Below the pieces are notes generated by a model, which was not told where the DNA came from, ran no database searches, and saw nothing but the letters and a program-made list of their open reading frames with translations. From NCBI GenBank assembly GCA_963719855.1, contig CAVRDK010000004.1, positions 1,116,001 to 1,180,000 on the forward strand: DNA of 64,000 nt. Direction: 5' to 3'. Positions 33,472 through 42,053 of the stretch are shown one piece after another. Positions within the stretch are counted from its first letter, which is position 1; every line of letters begins with the position of its first letter. Source of the DNA: CAIQPV01 sp963719855. GTDB lineage: Bacteria; Pseudomonadota; Gammaproteobacteria; Burkholderiales; Gallionellaceae. Made by a program: the position numbers and the translations under genes.

Positions 33472-33504
33472 CCAAACGGCTTTTAAGTTTGGTAATTTTT
33501 ATTT
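33472..33504 (+). terminator. Weak hairpin after moaC
   Basis: CCAAAC (33472-33477) pairs with GTTTGG (33487-33492), followed by TAATTTTTATTT. The stem is short, so this is a tentative rho-independent terminator for the Moco group. Confidence 0.35.
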
Positions 33505-33609
33505 GATGTTCACCCTATGCGATCGAAGGCTTGAGAGAATTAGCAAAATCGCTTGATTTGCTAGTGAAGATGCAGCAAAAACAAAATAAATAATTACACA
33601 TACACACAC

Positions 33610-34287
33610 ATGAAAAAACAATACAAGCCAACAACCAACCAACCTCTATCTCCAAGAATAAGCAATGCTCTTGAGATGGCAGCTGAGCTTATCCGCCGTC
33701 CTGAAATGCATGAGGATTTTCTTTCTACCAGTGTAGAGCAGGACGGTATCTCGATAATGAAGGATTTTAAGTCGATCCAGAATCCAGCATGGGTACAGGG
33801 AATGGCACAGGCATTCCACAACAAAGACTTTGTTGATCTGCTCGATCAGATTATTGCAAACAGCCATAGCACACTAAACGTTAGCCACATCACGATTAAC
33901 AATGAAGATGGAAACACACTACCCGATAGCGATCCGATGATGGTGGCGATTCATGGCACCGCTGACCACATCAAGGCTGATCATCAAGACCCGCGTTGGA
34001 TCACGCTTATATTGTTTTGCTTGTCACGGATGATAGGCACTACAACACTAAGCTTATATGAAAATCGGCAATGGTCGGATTTTACGATCGCTGCGTATGG
34101 TCTGGAAAAAACATTACTTTTGGGCGATGGAAAGACATTTGCTAACGATTTACTAAATTTCAATAACCGATCTAGTGCACCCTTGCCATTAATCATCAGC
34201 GAGCGGATTTCCCAGGGATTTGCTGAGGCTGCATTAAACGACGGATATAAACTGAGTTTTTTTGAAAATAAAACTTCCATTTGCTAG
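33610..34287 (+). CDS. Hypothetical protein, 225 residues
   Basis: I do not recognise a family. The protein has no signal peptide, membrane segment or clear motif. The N-terminal third is polar and helical, and the centre has HITINNEDGNTLPDS and MVAIHGTADHIKAD. Codon use is AT-richer than in the neighbouring moa genes, hinting at separate origin. No strong ribosome-binding site lies before ATG 33610; the stretch upstream is CA-rich. Confidence 0.55.
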   Translation: MKKQYKPTTNQPLSPRISNALEMAAELIRRPEMHEDFLSTSVEQDGISIMKDFKSIQNPAWVQGMAQAFHNKDFVDLLDQIIANSHSTLNVSHITINNEDGNTLPDSDPMMVAIHGTADHIKADHQDPRWITLILFCLSRMIGTTTLSLYENRQWSDFTIAAYGLEKTLLLGDGKTFANDLLNFNNRSSAPLPLIISERISQGFAEAALNDGYKLSFFENKTSIC

Positions 34288-34592
34288 AAATGGCTCGTAA
34301 GCGCTTTAACTGCAGCGAAAGCACATCTTCCGTGACGCCTTCTATTGTGGAAGTCCAGTGACCGTACAGGTTTGACAGAGATAGAAGCCGAATTGAAAAA
34401 CGAATGACCGGTTGAGCTTGCGGATTCAACCGGTCGACGCAACAGATTGGCCAAATCTTTCAGCGGGTTTTTTTATATTACGCTGTCACAATTCCCGTAG
34501 CTTTTGAGTGTTCAATTGGAGTGTCAAATAAGATGAGAGTAGACTGCTTCTAAGATAAGGTCCAAACATCAACATAACAAGAGTGAGCAGAT
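34288..34592. other. Intergenic region with a 10-bp hairpin
   Basis: The main feature is the perfect inverted repeat GACCGGTTGA (34406-34415) with TCAACCGGTC (34426-34435). A T-run follows at about 34470. It may end transcription of the upstream gene. No gene is seen. Confidence 0.45.
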
Positions 34593-34964
34593 ATGAGACT
34601 GCTCTTTTGTAAAGGAGCCGGATTGAGCAAAAAGTCAAACGAGCAAGACACACTACGGAAAGCCGCTGAATCTCAACTCGCGCGCGCGTCAAAGCCGAGG
34701 CCACAGCCAGCAGAGAAACTTCAGGTTCACCAGATCGAGCAGGACATCCAGAATGAGACATTGCGGCAATCACAGATCGCCCTAGAAGCATCGCGTGGCC
34801 GCTTTGTTGATCTTTATGAATTCGCTCCCATCGGTTACCTCAATTTCACCCGCGAGAGCATAATCGCCGAGGAGAATCTCATTGGTGCCGCGCTGCTTGG
34901 AATGGCGCGCAACAAACTGTTACAACACCGCTTCGACCATTTCGTCAGATCGGAAGAGCAATGA
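34593..34964 (+). CDS. Truncated PAS-domain sensor fragment
   Basis: A 123-residue product: a polar helical lead of about 65 residues, then the start of a PAS domain (RFVDLYEFAPIGYLNF, LIGAALLGMARNKLLQHRF). It stops at FVRSEEQ, where PAS domains usually continue, so it contains only about half the fold. Similar leads normally belong to long PAS-GGDEF-EAL proteins. The stop overlaps the next ATG (ATGA), so the two are probably translated together. It is either a remnant or a small coupled partner. Confidence 0.55.
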   Translation: MRLLFCKGAGLSKKSNEQDTLRKAAESQLARASKPRPQPAEKLQVHQIEQDIQNETLRQSQIALEASRGRFVDLYEFAPIGYLNFTRESIIAEENLIGAALLGMARNKLLQHRFDHFVRSEEQ

Positions 34965-37225
34965 GGAAAGAACCCCGCGTGGCATTGCGCCTTGCCCTAA
35001 TCTACGCGGCATTCGGCGTACTCTGGATATCTCTTAGCGATAGATTTCTTGCTTCTGTTATAACTGATAGCGCTACCCTAACCCAATTTCAGACATTTAA
35101 AGGCTCTCTGTATGTGGCAATTACTGCTGCACTGGTGTTCTACCTGATGCGGCATGCTTTGAAACAGCAATCTTTGATCGAAGAAAAGTTGCGCGAAAGC
35201 GAAAATCGCTTTCGCAATATTTTTACTAGTGCAATAGACGGGATCTTGATCGCGGATGTCGAGACGATGAAGTTAATCATGGGCAATCCGGCGATAGAAC
35301 GTATGCTGGGATATGACCATGAGGAAATCCTCAACCTCGGCGTGAACGACATCCATCCTGCGGATGTTTTGTCCGATATCGTGGCGGACTTCAATAAACA
35401 ATTGGCCGGTGAAATTGAGTTTGTGTCCGATGTTCCAGTGAAACGCAAGGATGGCTCGGTGTTCTACGCTGATATCAATGCTGCGCCGATAACCATTGAT
35501 GGCAGGGCTTGTCTGATGGGTCTATTCCGCGACATCACCGAGCGCAAACAGTCGGAAGACGCACTTCGCCAAGCCGCCACGGTGTTCGAGAGCAGCCACG
35601 ACGGAGCTATCATCACCGACCTCGCCGGACGTATTCTGGCCGTGAACCACGCTTATTTGGAGATTACCGGCTATAGCGAAGCCGAGTTCCTGGGACAGAA
35701 TCCCAGCATGCTCCATTCCGGGCGTCACAGCACGAATTTCTACCAGAATATGTGGGCCAATATCAAGGAAGCGGGATATTGGAGGGGAGAAATCTGGAAC
35801 CGGCGCAAGAATGGTGAGATTTACCCCGAGCAGATTACCATCAGTGCCGTGAAAAACGCCTCGGGCGAAATCACACATTACGTGGGCATGTCTTCCGATC
35901 TCAGCCAAATCAAACAGTCCGAAACGCAACTGGAGCATCTGGCCCATTACGACCCTCTCACGGATATGCCCAACCGCCTGCTAGTGCAATCGCACTTGAC
36001 TCACACATTGGCCCAGGCGCAACGACTTGGCCGTCAAGTCGGTGTGTTGTACCTCGATCTGGATCGCTTCAAGAGCATCAACGAAAGCTTGGGCTATCCA
36101 GTCGGCGATGAGTTGCTGGTCAACCTGACCAAACGTCTGACTTCGCGTTTGCGCAGCGGGGATATGCTGGCCCGCCTGGGCGGTGACGAGTTTTTGCTGG
36201 TGATGGAACACATGGAAGGCCCGGAGGATGTCGCCGGTGTGGCACGGTCACTGCTCGAATTGTTGACGCAGCCTTTTGTGCTGTCCGGGGAGCAAGAGGT
36301 TTTTATCGGCGCCAGCATCGGGATAAGCGTTTTCCCGGATGACGGCAGCAGCGCAAACCTGCTGATCCAACATGCCGATGCCGCCATGCATCAGGCCAAG
36401 AAACAGGGACGCAACACTTACAGTTTCTATACCGACTCACTCACGCGTGCCGCCGGTGAGCACTTCGAACTGGAAACCCGGCTGCGTCACGCCATTACTG
36501 CGAACCAGTTGCGGGTCTATTACCAGCCGCAGGTGGACATCGCCACCGGTCGTATCATCGGTGCCGAAGCATTGGTGCGCTGGCTGGATCCCGAACGCGG
36601 TTTGATCCCGCCTGTTCATTTCATCCCTCTGGCAGAAGAAACAGGGCTGATCAATGCCATCGGCGAGTGGGTATTGAGGGAAACCTGCCTGCAAGGCGTG
36701 CGCTGGATCGAAGACGGATTTCCGTTCCTGACGCTGGCGGTCAATCTTTCCCCGCATCAGTTCATGCGTGGCAACATCGCGGAGTTGGTGTCGAAAGCGT
36801 TGGGCGAAACGGGATTCCCCGCCTGTCGATTGGAACTGGAGTTGACCGAAAGCGCCCTGATGGACCAGGAAGAAGCTGCCGTCAAAATGCTGCATCTGCT
36901 CCGTGCGCAGGACATCCGTCTGGCGATAGACGATTTTGGCACCGGTTATTCTTCGCTCGCATACCTCAAGCGTTTTCCGCTCGACATACTGAAGATCGAC
37001 AAGAGCTTCGTCGATGACATTCCCTTCCATAAGGATGATATGGAGATCGCTGCCACCATCATCGCGATGGGACACACGCTGGGCTTCAAGGTACTGGCCG
37101 AAGGTGTGGAAACGGCGGAGCAACTGGCCTTTCTTCAATCGAAAGGCTGCGACATGTACCAGGGCTATCTCACCAGCCCGGCTCTGCCTGCGGAAGAGTT
37201 TGAAAAACTGTTAAAGATGAAATAG
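34961..37225 (+). CDS. Membrane PAS-PAS-GGDEF-EAL c-di-GMP enzyme
   Basis: A 754-residue protein. Two N-terminal helices (about 7-27 and 46-66) anchor it with a short loop between. PAS domains lie at about 80-200 and 205-325. The GGDEF domain (about 330-495) has an intact LGGDEFLL active site and an RSGD inhibitory site five residues before it. The EAL domain (about 505-750) keeps GAEALVRW, ELTES and DDFGTGYSSL. It can in principle both make and break c-di-GMP. Confidence 0.93.
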   Translation: MRKEPRVALRLALIYAAFGVLWISLSDRFLASVITDSATLTQFQTFKGSLYVAITAALVFYLMRHALKQQSLIEEKLRESENRFRNIFTSAIDGILIADVETMKLIMGNPAIERMLGYDHEEILNLGVNDIHPADVLSDIVADFNKQLAGEIEFVSDVPVKRKDGSVFYADINAAPITIDGRACLMGLFRDITERKQSEDALRQAATVFESSHDGAIITDLAGRILAVNHAYLEITGYSEAEFLGQNPSMLHSGRHSTNFYQNMWANIKEAGYWRGEIWNRRKNGEIYPEQITISAVKNASGEITHYVGMSSDLSQIKQSETQLEHLAHYDPLTDMPNRLLVQSHLTHTLAQAQRLGRQVGVLYLDLDRFKSINESLGYPVGDELLVNLTKRLTSRLRSGDMLARLGGDEFLLVMEHMEGPEDVAGVARSLLELLTQPFVLSGEQEVFIGASIGISVFPDDGSSANLLIQHADAAMHQAKKQGRNTYSFYTDSLTRAAGEHFELETRLRHAITANQLRVYYQPQVDIATGRIIGAEALVRWLDPERGLIPPVHFIPLAEETGLINAIGEWVLRETCLQGVRWIEDGFPFLTLAVNLSPHQFMRGNIAELVSKALGETGFPACRLELELTESALMDQEEAAVKMLHLLRAQDIRLAIDDFGTGYSSLAYLKRFPLDILKIDKSFVDDIPFHKDDMEIAATIIAMGHTLGFKVLAEGVETAEQLAFLQSKGCDMYQGYLTSPALPAEEFEKLLKMK

Positions 37226-37525
37226 AGAACAGGAAGTATTTCCAATTATTTACCCACTGCCTGCGCGTACATAATCTTTTTGCCCTCTTTTTGGAAGCAC
37301 ATCCGTCCGGTTTGGGTCGTTTGCCATACTTGGTAAGCGACAGCTTTGCAGCAACGAATTCACATGCCTGAATGGACGAAGTGGTTAAGTTCTGTCATTC
37401 GTAAGTGGCTAATTTTCGGCAATAAAAATAGAAAATACTGGTATCTTGGTATATCGGATATCGTTATTTAGGCTTTAACATGCGGGCAATTGATAACACT
37501 GAAGCTTTTCTATTAGGAGAATATT
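37226..37525. other. Intergenic region, no feature recognised
   Basis: No coding frame or strong hairpin seen. It should hold the promoter of the small interrupted gene that begins at 37526. Confidence 0.4.
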
Positions 37526-37601
37526 GTGCGAGTATATTTTTGCGTAGTTAATAGCGGCAGTGAAGTGCTTTATGTCAATCCATCGCGAGTGTGTTACTTT
37601 A

Positions 37602-38926
37602 GGGAACCTCTAAAAATCAATTTTTATTGCGCCAATTCTTCCGTTTTTCGACTTTTCGCCGAAATCTTTGAGCCGATTTTTTCATTCGCTCAATTTAGCG
37701 GATTACAAGCCCCTAATTCGAGCGATTACTGCCGCTTTTCACAGCATTTTCTCTATTGCGGACGCACCTATCCTGTCATCTTCGCATCGCGCTTGAGCAA
37801 TTGCACCAAGCGTATCATGTTGTACACCAGATTCATCATCCCGATTTTCACCTTGGCTCGCAGCAATCCTATCGTGCGCACGAAATGCCCGCCCATCGCA
37901 TCCTGCGCACCAAATACATGCTCCACTCTCGCGCGCACCTTCGACTTCTTTTTGTTCTCTTCCTTCTGCTCTTCGGTCAATGCCGTAGCGCGGGTTCCTT
38001 TCTCGCATATCTGGCTGGTAATGCCGTCTTTGGCGAGCTTCTCTTCCGTAGCTTTTGAGCGATAGGCGCTGTCTGCATAGACCGCGCGTTTGTTTCCATC
38101 CGCGTCCTCAGTGTGATCGAGCAGCTCGTCAAACACCTGGCTGTCGTGGACTGACGCATCCGTGACTTCGTAGCTCTGCACCAGTTTGGTTCCATGATCC
38201 GCGTTGATGTGGTTCTTGTAGCCGTAGTAATTCGTGTTGTTCTTTTTCGTCCAGCGGGCATCCGTGTCTTTCTGGGACAGCTTGTGTTCGTCCTTGCCCC
38301 ACTCGATGGGAATGGCACCTTCCTTGATGAGCGCATTCTCTTCCCGTTTGTTGCGTTGGCGCGGAACTTCGACAAACGTGGCATCGACCATCTGCCCGCT
38401 GCGGGCAACATAACCATGACTGGCCAGTTGTTCGTGAAATCGTGCAAACAATTCGTCTGCCAGGTTCAGCACTTTGAGTTGCTCGCGGAACGACCACACG
38501 GTCTTCGCGTCGGGTACGCGGTCTTCGAGTTCCAAACCCAGAAAGCGCATGAAAGAGATTCGGTCGCGTATCTGGTATTCGATCCGATCATCCGACAGGT
38601 TGTTCAGTTGTTGCAACACCAGCACCTTGAACATCAGCACCACGTCGATCGGCTTGGCACCCGCATTGCTCTTGCGCTCTTTCTCATAGATTCGATTCAG
38701 GTCAGGACGAAAGGCTTCCCAGTCAATCTTGGCGTTCAATCCAACCAGCGGGTCGCCCATCTCGGTCAACTTGTCAGTCCGCAACGCTATGTCAAAAAAT
38801 CCAGGTTGCTTTACTTTCTTCATCTCTCGTCGCTCGTTCGTTATTGCCTCTGGGTATAACGTTTCACAACGCCAGCAGGATGACCGATTCAGAAAATTTT
38901 ATAGGGGGCAATTTATAGAGATGCCC
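37602..38926 (-). mobile_element. IS5-family insertion sequence, copy 2 (1325 bp)
   Basis: This has the same length, orientation and apparently the same sequence as the element at 12759-14083. TTTA flanks both ends as a 4-bp target duplication. The differing duplications of the two copies show that each inserted on its own. Confidence 0.94.
37768..38823 (-). CDS. IS5-family DDE transposase (copy 2)
   Basis: This 351-residue transposase is residue-for-residue identical to the one at 12925-13980, with the same DDE region (MVDATFVEVPRQRNK, YADSAYRSK, RARVEHVFG). It appears complete. Confidence 0.95.
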   Translation of the reverse strand: MKKVKQPGFFDIALRTDKLTEMGDPLVGLNAKIDWEAFRPDLNRIYEKERKSNAGAKPIDVVLMFKVLVLQQLNNLSDDRIEYQIRDRISFMRFLGLELEDRVPDAKTVWSFREQLKVLNLADELFARFHEQLASHGYVARSGQMVDATFVEVPRQRNKREENALIKEGAIPIEWGKDEHKLSQKDTDARWTKKNNTNYYGYKNHINADHGTKLVQSYEVTDASVHDSQVFDELLDHTEDADGNKRAVYADSAYRSKATEEKLAKDGITSQICEKGTRATALTEEQKEENKKKSKVRARVEHVFGAQDAMGGHFVRTIGLLRAKVKIGMMNLVYNMIRLVQLLKRDAKMTG

Positions 38927-39212
38927 TTTAGTCCACATGGTAGTGATATGACTAGAATTGTTTTTGATGGGGCGCAAACGTTAGATGTCAAAGCATCTCC
39001 TGCAGAACTCAAGAAAATGCTGACCATCGAAGATGGGTTACACTTAACCCCAGTGACCGTTGTTTGAGAATGTCACTGCCCGCATTGAGGCATGCGCCAA
39101 ACAGTCTGTGCTGATGTTTCTTGAATAGGGCATTCTGCTATGGGTCGTGTGTCGCACGCCACGAATGGTTTCTTTCGAGTGCGGAATTAACAGGGCTGAC
39201 TGGCTGAAATGG

Positions 39213-39316
39213 TTTGAGATGTTCACCACAAATCTAAATCAACCACGAAATGCGATTTGACTACCGCGTGGATTTTCATCCAGAAATTCATAATTAACCA
39301 CAGATTACGGATACCC
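39213..39316 (-). repeat. Dispersed repeat, copy B (inverted to 61001-61107)
   Basis: Read on the minus strand, this stretch contains GGTATCCGTAATCTGTGGTT, then GATGAAAAT, then TTTCGTGGTTGATTTAG and ATTTGTGG, in the same order and spacing as the plus strand at 61001-61107. By eye about four bases in five agree. No coding function is seen. The rest of 39068-39323 holds nothing else recognisable. Confidence 0.7.
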
Positions 39317-39323
39317 CAATATT

Positions 39324-40157
39324 TCAGCACACCCCCGCAAAAAAACGCTCGCCCATTTCTTCCAGGTTCAGCGTTTGCAGCACTTCATTCAACCGCTCTG
39401 CCGCACGATGGCGCGGCAAATTTTTATAGCTTGCAATGATGAGTTCGTTTTTCATCGAATGCTCCCACCCGACCAGCTCGGTCACTGTCACCTGATAGCC
39501 GTGCGACTCCAGTTGCAGGCAGCGCAACACGTTGGTGGCATGGCTGCCGAATTCCCGGGTGTGGATGGGATGGCGCCAAAGTTCGGTCAGCGAATTCTTT
39601 GCCAACTGTTTGCCTTTGTTCTTGCGCAGTACTGCCGCCACTTCGGCCTGACAACAGGGTGCCAGCACGATGAATTGCGCCTGTTTTTTCAGCGCAAAAC
39701 GAATGGCATCGTCGGTGGCGGTGTCGCAGGCGTGCAGCGCGGTGACCACATCCACCCTGGCGGGCAACTTATTTGACTCGATGGATTCTGCCACGGATAG
39801 ATTAAGGAATGACATGCCGCTGAAACCCAGTCGTGCCGCAAGTTCGCGCGAGTGCGCAACCAATTCCTCGCGCGTTTCGATGCCGGTAATGTGTGAAGCG
39901 CCTTGCAGCGACTTGAAGAACAGGTCATAGAGGATAAAGCCCAGATAGGATTTTCCTGCGCCGTGATCCACCAACTGGATGTCAGCGTGATCGCGTTGAA
40001 CTTCTTGCAGCAGCGGCTCGATGAATTGGTAGAGGTGATACACCTGTTTGAGTTTGCGCCGCGAGTCCTGATTCATCTTCCCGTCGCGGGTGAGGATGTG
40101 CAACTCTTTCAACAACTCGATGGACTGGCCTGGTTTTATTTCGTGCATAGTGTTCAT
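39324..40157 (-). CDS. SAM-dependent methyltransferase (Methyltransf_32-like)
   Basis: A 277-residue protein with a Rossmann methyltransferase core. The SAM motif I region is IQLVDHGAGKSYLGF near residue 60, and HACDTATDDAI near residue 142 and VLAPCCQAEVA near residue 164 follow, as in the METTL25/Methyltransf_32 type. The substrate is unknown; RNA or a small molecule are possible. It stands alone. Start may be ATG 40157 or ATG 40148. Confidence 0.75.
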   Translation of the reverse strand: MNTMHEIKPGQSIELLKELHILTRDGKMNQDSRRKLKQVYHLYQFIEPLLQEVQRDHADIQLVDHGAGKSYLGFILYDLFFKSLQGASHITGIETREELVAHSRELAARLGFSGMSFLNLSVAESIESNKLPARVDVVTALHACDTATDDAIRFALKKQAQFIVLAPCCQAEVAAVLRKNKGKQLAKNSLTELWRHPIHTREFGSHATNVLRCLQLESHGYQVTVTELVGWEHSMKNELIIASYKNLPRHRAAERLNEVLQTLNLEEMGERFFAGVC

Positions 40158-40380
40158 TTCAACGACATATCCTGAAAATATCGCCGATTATGGGTGGCGA
40201 TGTGATATGCGTCAATTTGTGTGAAAAAATTACAGCTTCTTTCCAAGGCAGTGAGACAGACCACATGTAAAATATAAATCTACTCAATATGTTGGCTTGT
40301 GTATTTAGTTAAAAATCTAGTTGACGCTTCCATTTTCCTCGGCTACCATCGCCGAAATCTGAATTTCCCGGACGCTATTA

Positions 40381-40473
40381 GTGTTTTTTAGCCGCTTATT
40401 TCTATTCGCTTTTTTGGTCATTGTTGCGCTTGCGCCAATGCCTGTCCTGAGCGCTGTCGAAGGGCCGCCTTGA
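40381..40473 (+). other. Orphaned signal-peptide frame of the mltD-like gene
   Basis: From GTG 40381 the frame encodes a typical export signal (FFSRLFLFAFLVIVALA then PMPVLSAVEG) and then hits TGA at 40471. The transglycosylase frame lacks any signal of its own. A single missing base in the second 24-bp repeat unit (40465-40487, only 23 bases) accounts for the mismatch. Confidence 0.6.
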
Positions 40474-40559
40474 GCGCCGTCGAAGAAACTGTCCTGAGCA
40501 AAATCGAAGGGCCGGTCCTGAGTTCTACCGAAGGGACTGCGCTGAGCGCGGACAAAGAA
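40441..40559 (+). repeat. Five 24-bp tandem repeat units in the mltD-like N-terminus
   Basis: Units start at 40441, 40465, 40488, 40512 and 40536 with the pattern nnnGTCCTGAGCnnnnTCGAAGGG. They encode 8-residue repeats such as PVLSAVEG, TVLSKIEG, PVLSSTEG, TALSADKE. The second unit is one base short. The core resembles a dispersed bacterial repeat (CCTTCGACAGnCTCAGG on the other strand). Confidence 0.75.
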
Positions 40560-42041
40560 GCTACTGTGCATACCAAGGGAGCACTCGTACCAAACAATGA
40601 TAAGCTGGCAGTTCCGTTAAAGGATTCCATCCCGGCGCAGTCCCTGCGCGCCGCTATGCCTGCTCCAGTCGTTCCTGCTCCCACCATTCCCTCTGCAGAC
40701 CTCACCAACATCAACCCAGTACTCATCGCCGATACCAGCCTTGCACAAAACGATTTGTGGCAACGCATCCGCAATGGTTTTGCAATGCACGATCTGGACA
40801 GCCCGCTGATTGCGCGCCACGAGCAGTGGTATGCCGGTCGCCCGGACTACGTGGCGCGTATGATGGAACGCTCCCAGCGCTACCTTTACTTCATCACGGA
40901 AGAGGTGGAAAAACGTGGCATGCCGACGGAGATTGCGTTGCTGCCGATGATCGAAAGCGCATTCAATCCCGGTGCCTATTCAATTGGGAGTGCATCGGGC
41001 ATCTGGCAATTTATCCCGTCCACCGGCAGAAATTTCGGTCTACAGCAAAATTGGTGGTATGACGGGCGGCGCGACATTGTCAACGCGACCAAGGGCGCAT
41101 TGGATTACCTGCAAAAACTGCATGACCAGTTTGGCGATTGGGAACTGGCGCTGGCCGCCTACAACTGGGGCGAAGGCGCGGTTGAACGCGCCCAGGAGCA
41201 CAACCGCAAGCGCGGCCTGCCGACAGATTATGCCAGCCTGAAAATGCCTGACGAGACACGCAACTACGTGCCCAAGTTGCTCGCGATAAAGAACATCGTC
41301 AGTAATCCGGAAAAGTATGGACTAGCGCTGCAATCCGTTCCCAATCAACCCTATTTCACTGCCGTTACCACAGCACGTCATATTGATGTCAAACTCGCCG
41401 CCAAGCTTGCCAACATCTCACTGGAAGAATTTACCGCGCTCAATCCCGCATTCAACCGCCCGGTGATCCTGCAAAAAAATGATGACGTATTACTACTGCC
41501 GGTAGACAAGGCAGAAACCTTCCGCACTAATCTGGAAAGCTACAATGAACCACTGGTATCGTGGCAAGCCTACCGCAGCAAAAAGGGCGAACGCCTCGAC
41601 AAGGTGGCGCCGCGCTTCGGCCTCTCAGTAGCAAAACTCAAGTCCATCAACGGACTCTCGCCGCGTGCCAAACTGAGCAACGGGCAATCGCTGCTGGTTC
41701 CACTGAATGGCGAAGATGCGGACAACGAATTCGAGGAGTTTAATACCCACCTTGTCCCCAGCGACAAGCAGCCAGGACGCACCATTACGCATACCGTGAA
41801 AAAAGGTGAGACGCTAAGCACTATCTCGCACCGCTATCATGTAAGCGTGGGAAAACTGCAAAGCTGGAACAGCAACATCTCGCATCTCAAGCCCGGTCAG
41901 ACCATCATCATCGCACGATCAGCCAAGCCGCACCGTGTAGCCAGGTCAGGCAAGAGCCATATCAGGCTGGTTAGCGCCAAGGGCAAGAAACACCTGGAAC
42001 GCAAGTCGCAACATTACATGCGTGTAGCCTACAATCGCTAA
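40470..42041 (+). CDS. mltD: MltD-like lytic transglycosylase with two LysM domains, N-terminus frameshifted
   Basis: A 523-codon frame for a peptidoglycan lytic transglycosylase. The SLT catalytic domain (about 110-270) has the active Glu in LLPMIESAFNPGAYS, followed by GIWQFIPSTGRNFGL and ALAAYNWGEGAV. LysM domains lie at about 370-415 (RSKKGERLDKVAPRFGLS) and 435-480 (HTVKKGETLSTISHRYHVS). The frame has no good start codon: 40470 is TTG inside repeats. The proper signal peptide is in another frame just upstream. As read, the enzyme would not be exported. Confidence 0.85.
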   Translation: MSAVEETVLSKIEGPVLSSTEGTALSADKEATVHTKGALVPNNDKLAVPLKDSIPAQSLRAAMPAPVVPAPTIPSADLTNINPVLIADTSLAQNDLWQRIRNGFAMHDLDSPLIARHEQWYAGRPDYVARMMERSQRYLYFITEEVEKRGMPTEIALLPMIESAFNPGAYSIGSASGIWQFIPSTGRNFGLQQNWWYDGRRDIVNATKGALDYLQKLHDQFGDWELALAAYNWGEGAVERAQEHNRKRGLPTDYASLKMPDETRNYVPKLLAIKNIVSNPEKYGLALQSVPNQPYFTAVTTARHIDVKLAAKLANISLEEFTALNPAFNRPVILQKNDDVLLLPVDKAETFRTNLESYNEPLVSWQAYRSKKGERLDKVAPRFGLSVAKLKSINGLSPRAKLSNGQSLLVPLNGEDADNEFEEFNTHLVPSDKQPGRTITHTVKKGETLSTISHRYHVSVGKLQSWNSNISHLKPGQTIIIARSAKPHRVARSGKSHIRLVSAKGKKHLERKSQHYMRVAYNR

Positions 42042-42053
42042 GCTTTTTACCCC

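Larger units (their letters stand above)
37526..39067 (+). pseudogene. Small gene interrupted by IS copy 2
   Basis: A GTG at 37526, preceded by AGGAGAATATT, opens a frame that runs into the IS. Removing the IS and one TTTA target copy rejoins it to 38931-39067 and restores a single 70-codon frame: it begins MRVYFCVVNSGSEV, the joint reads RVCYFSPHGSD, and it ends GLHLTPVTVV before TGA 39065-39067. The restored product is a small soluble protein of unknown family. The IS orientation is opposite to the gene. Confidence 0.75.

Noticed and set aside
12759..38926. The two IS copies and the DNA between them as a single composite transposon
   Set aside because: Each IS has its own matching 4-bp duplication (TATA and TTTA), and the outer flanks do not match each other, so they inserted separately.
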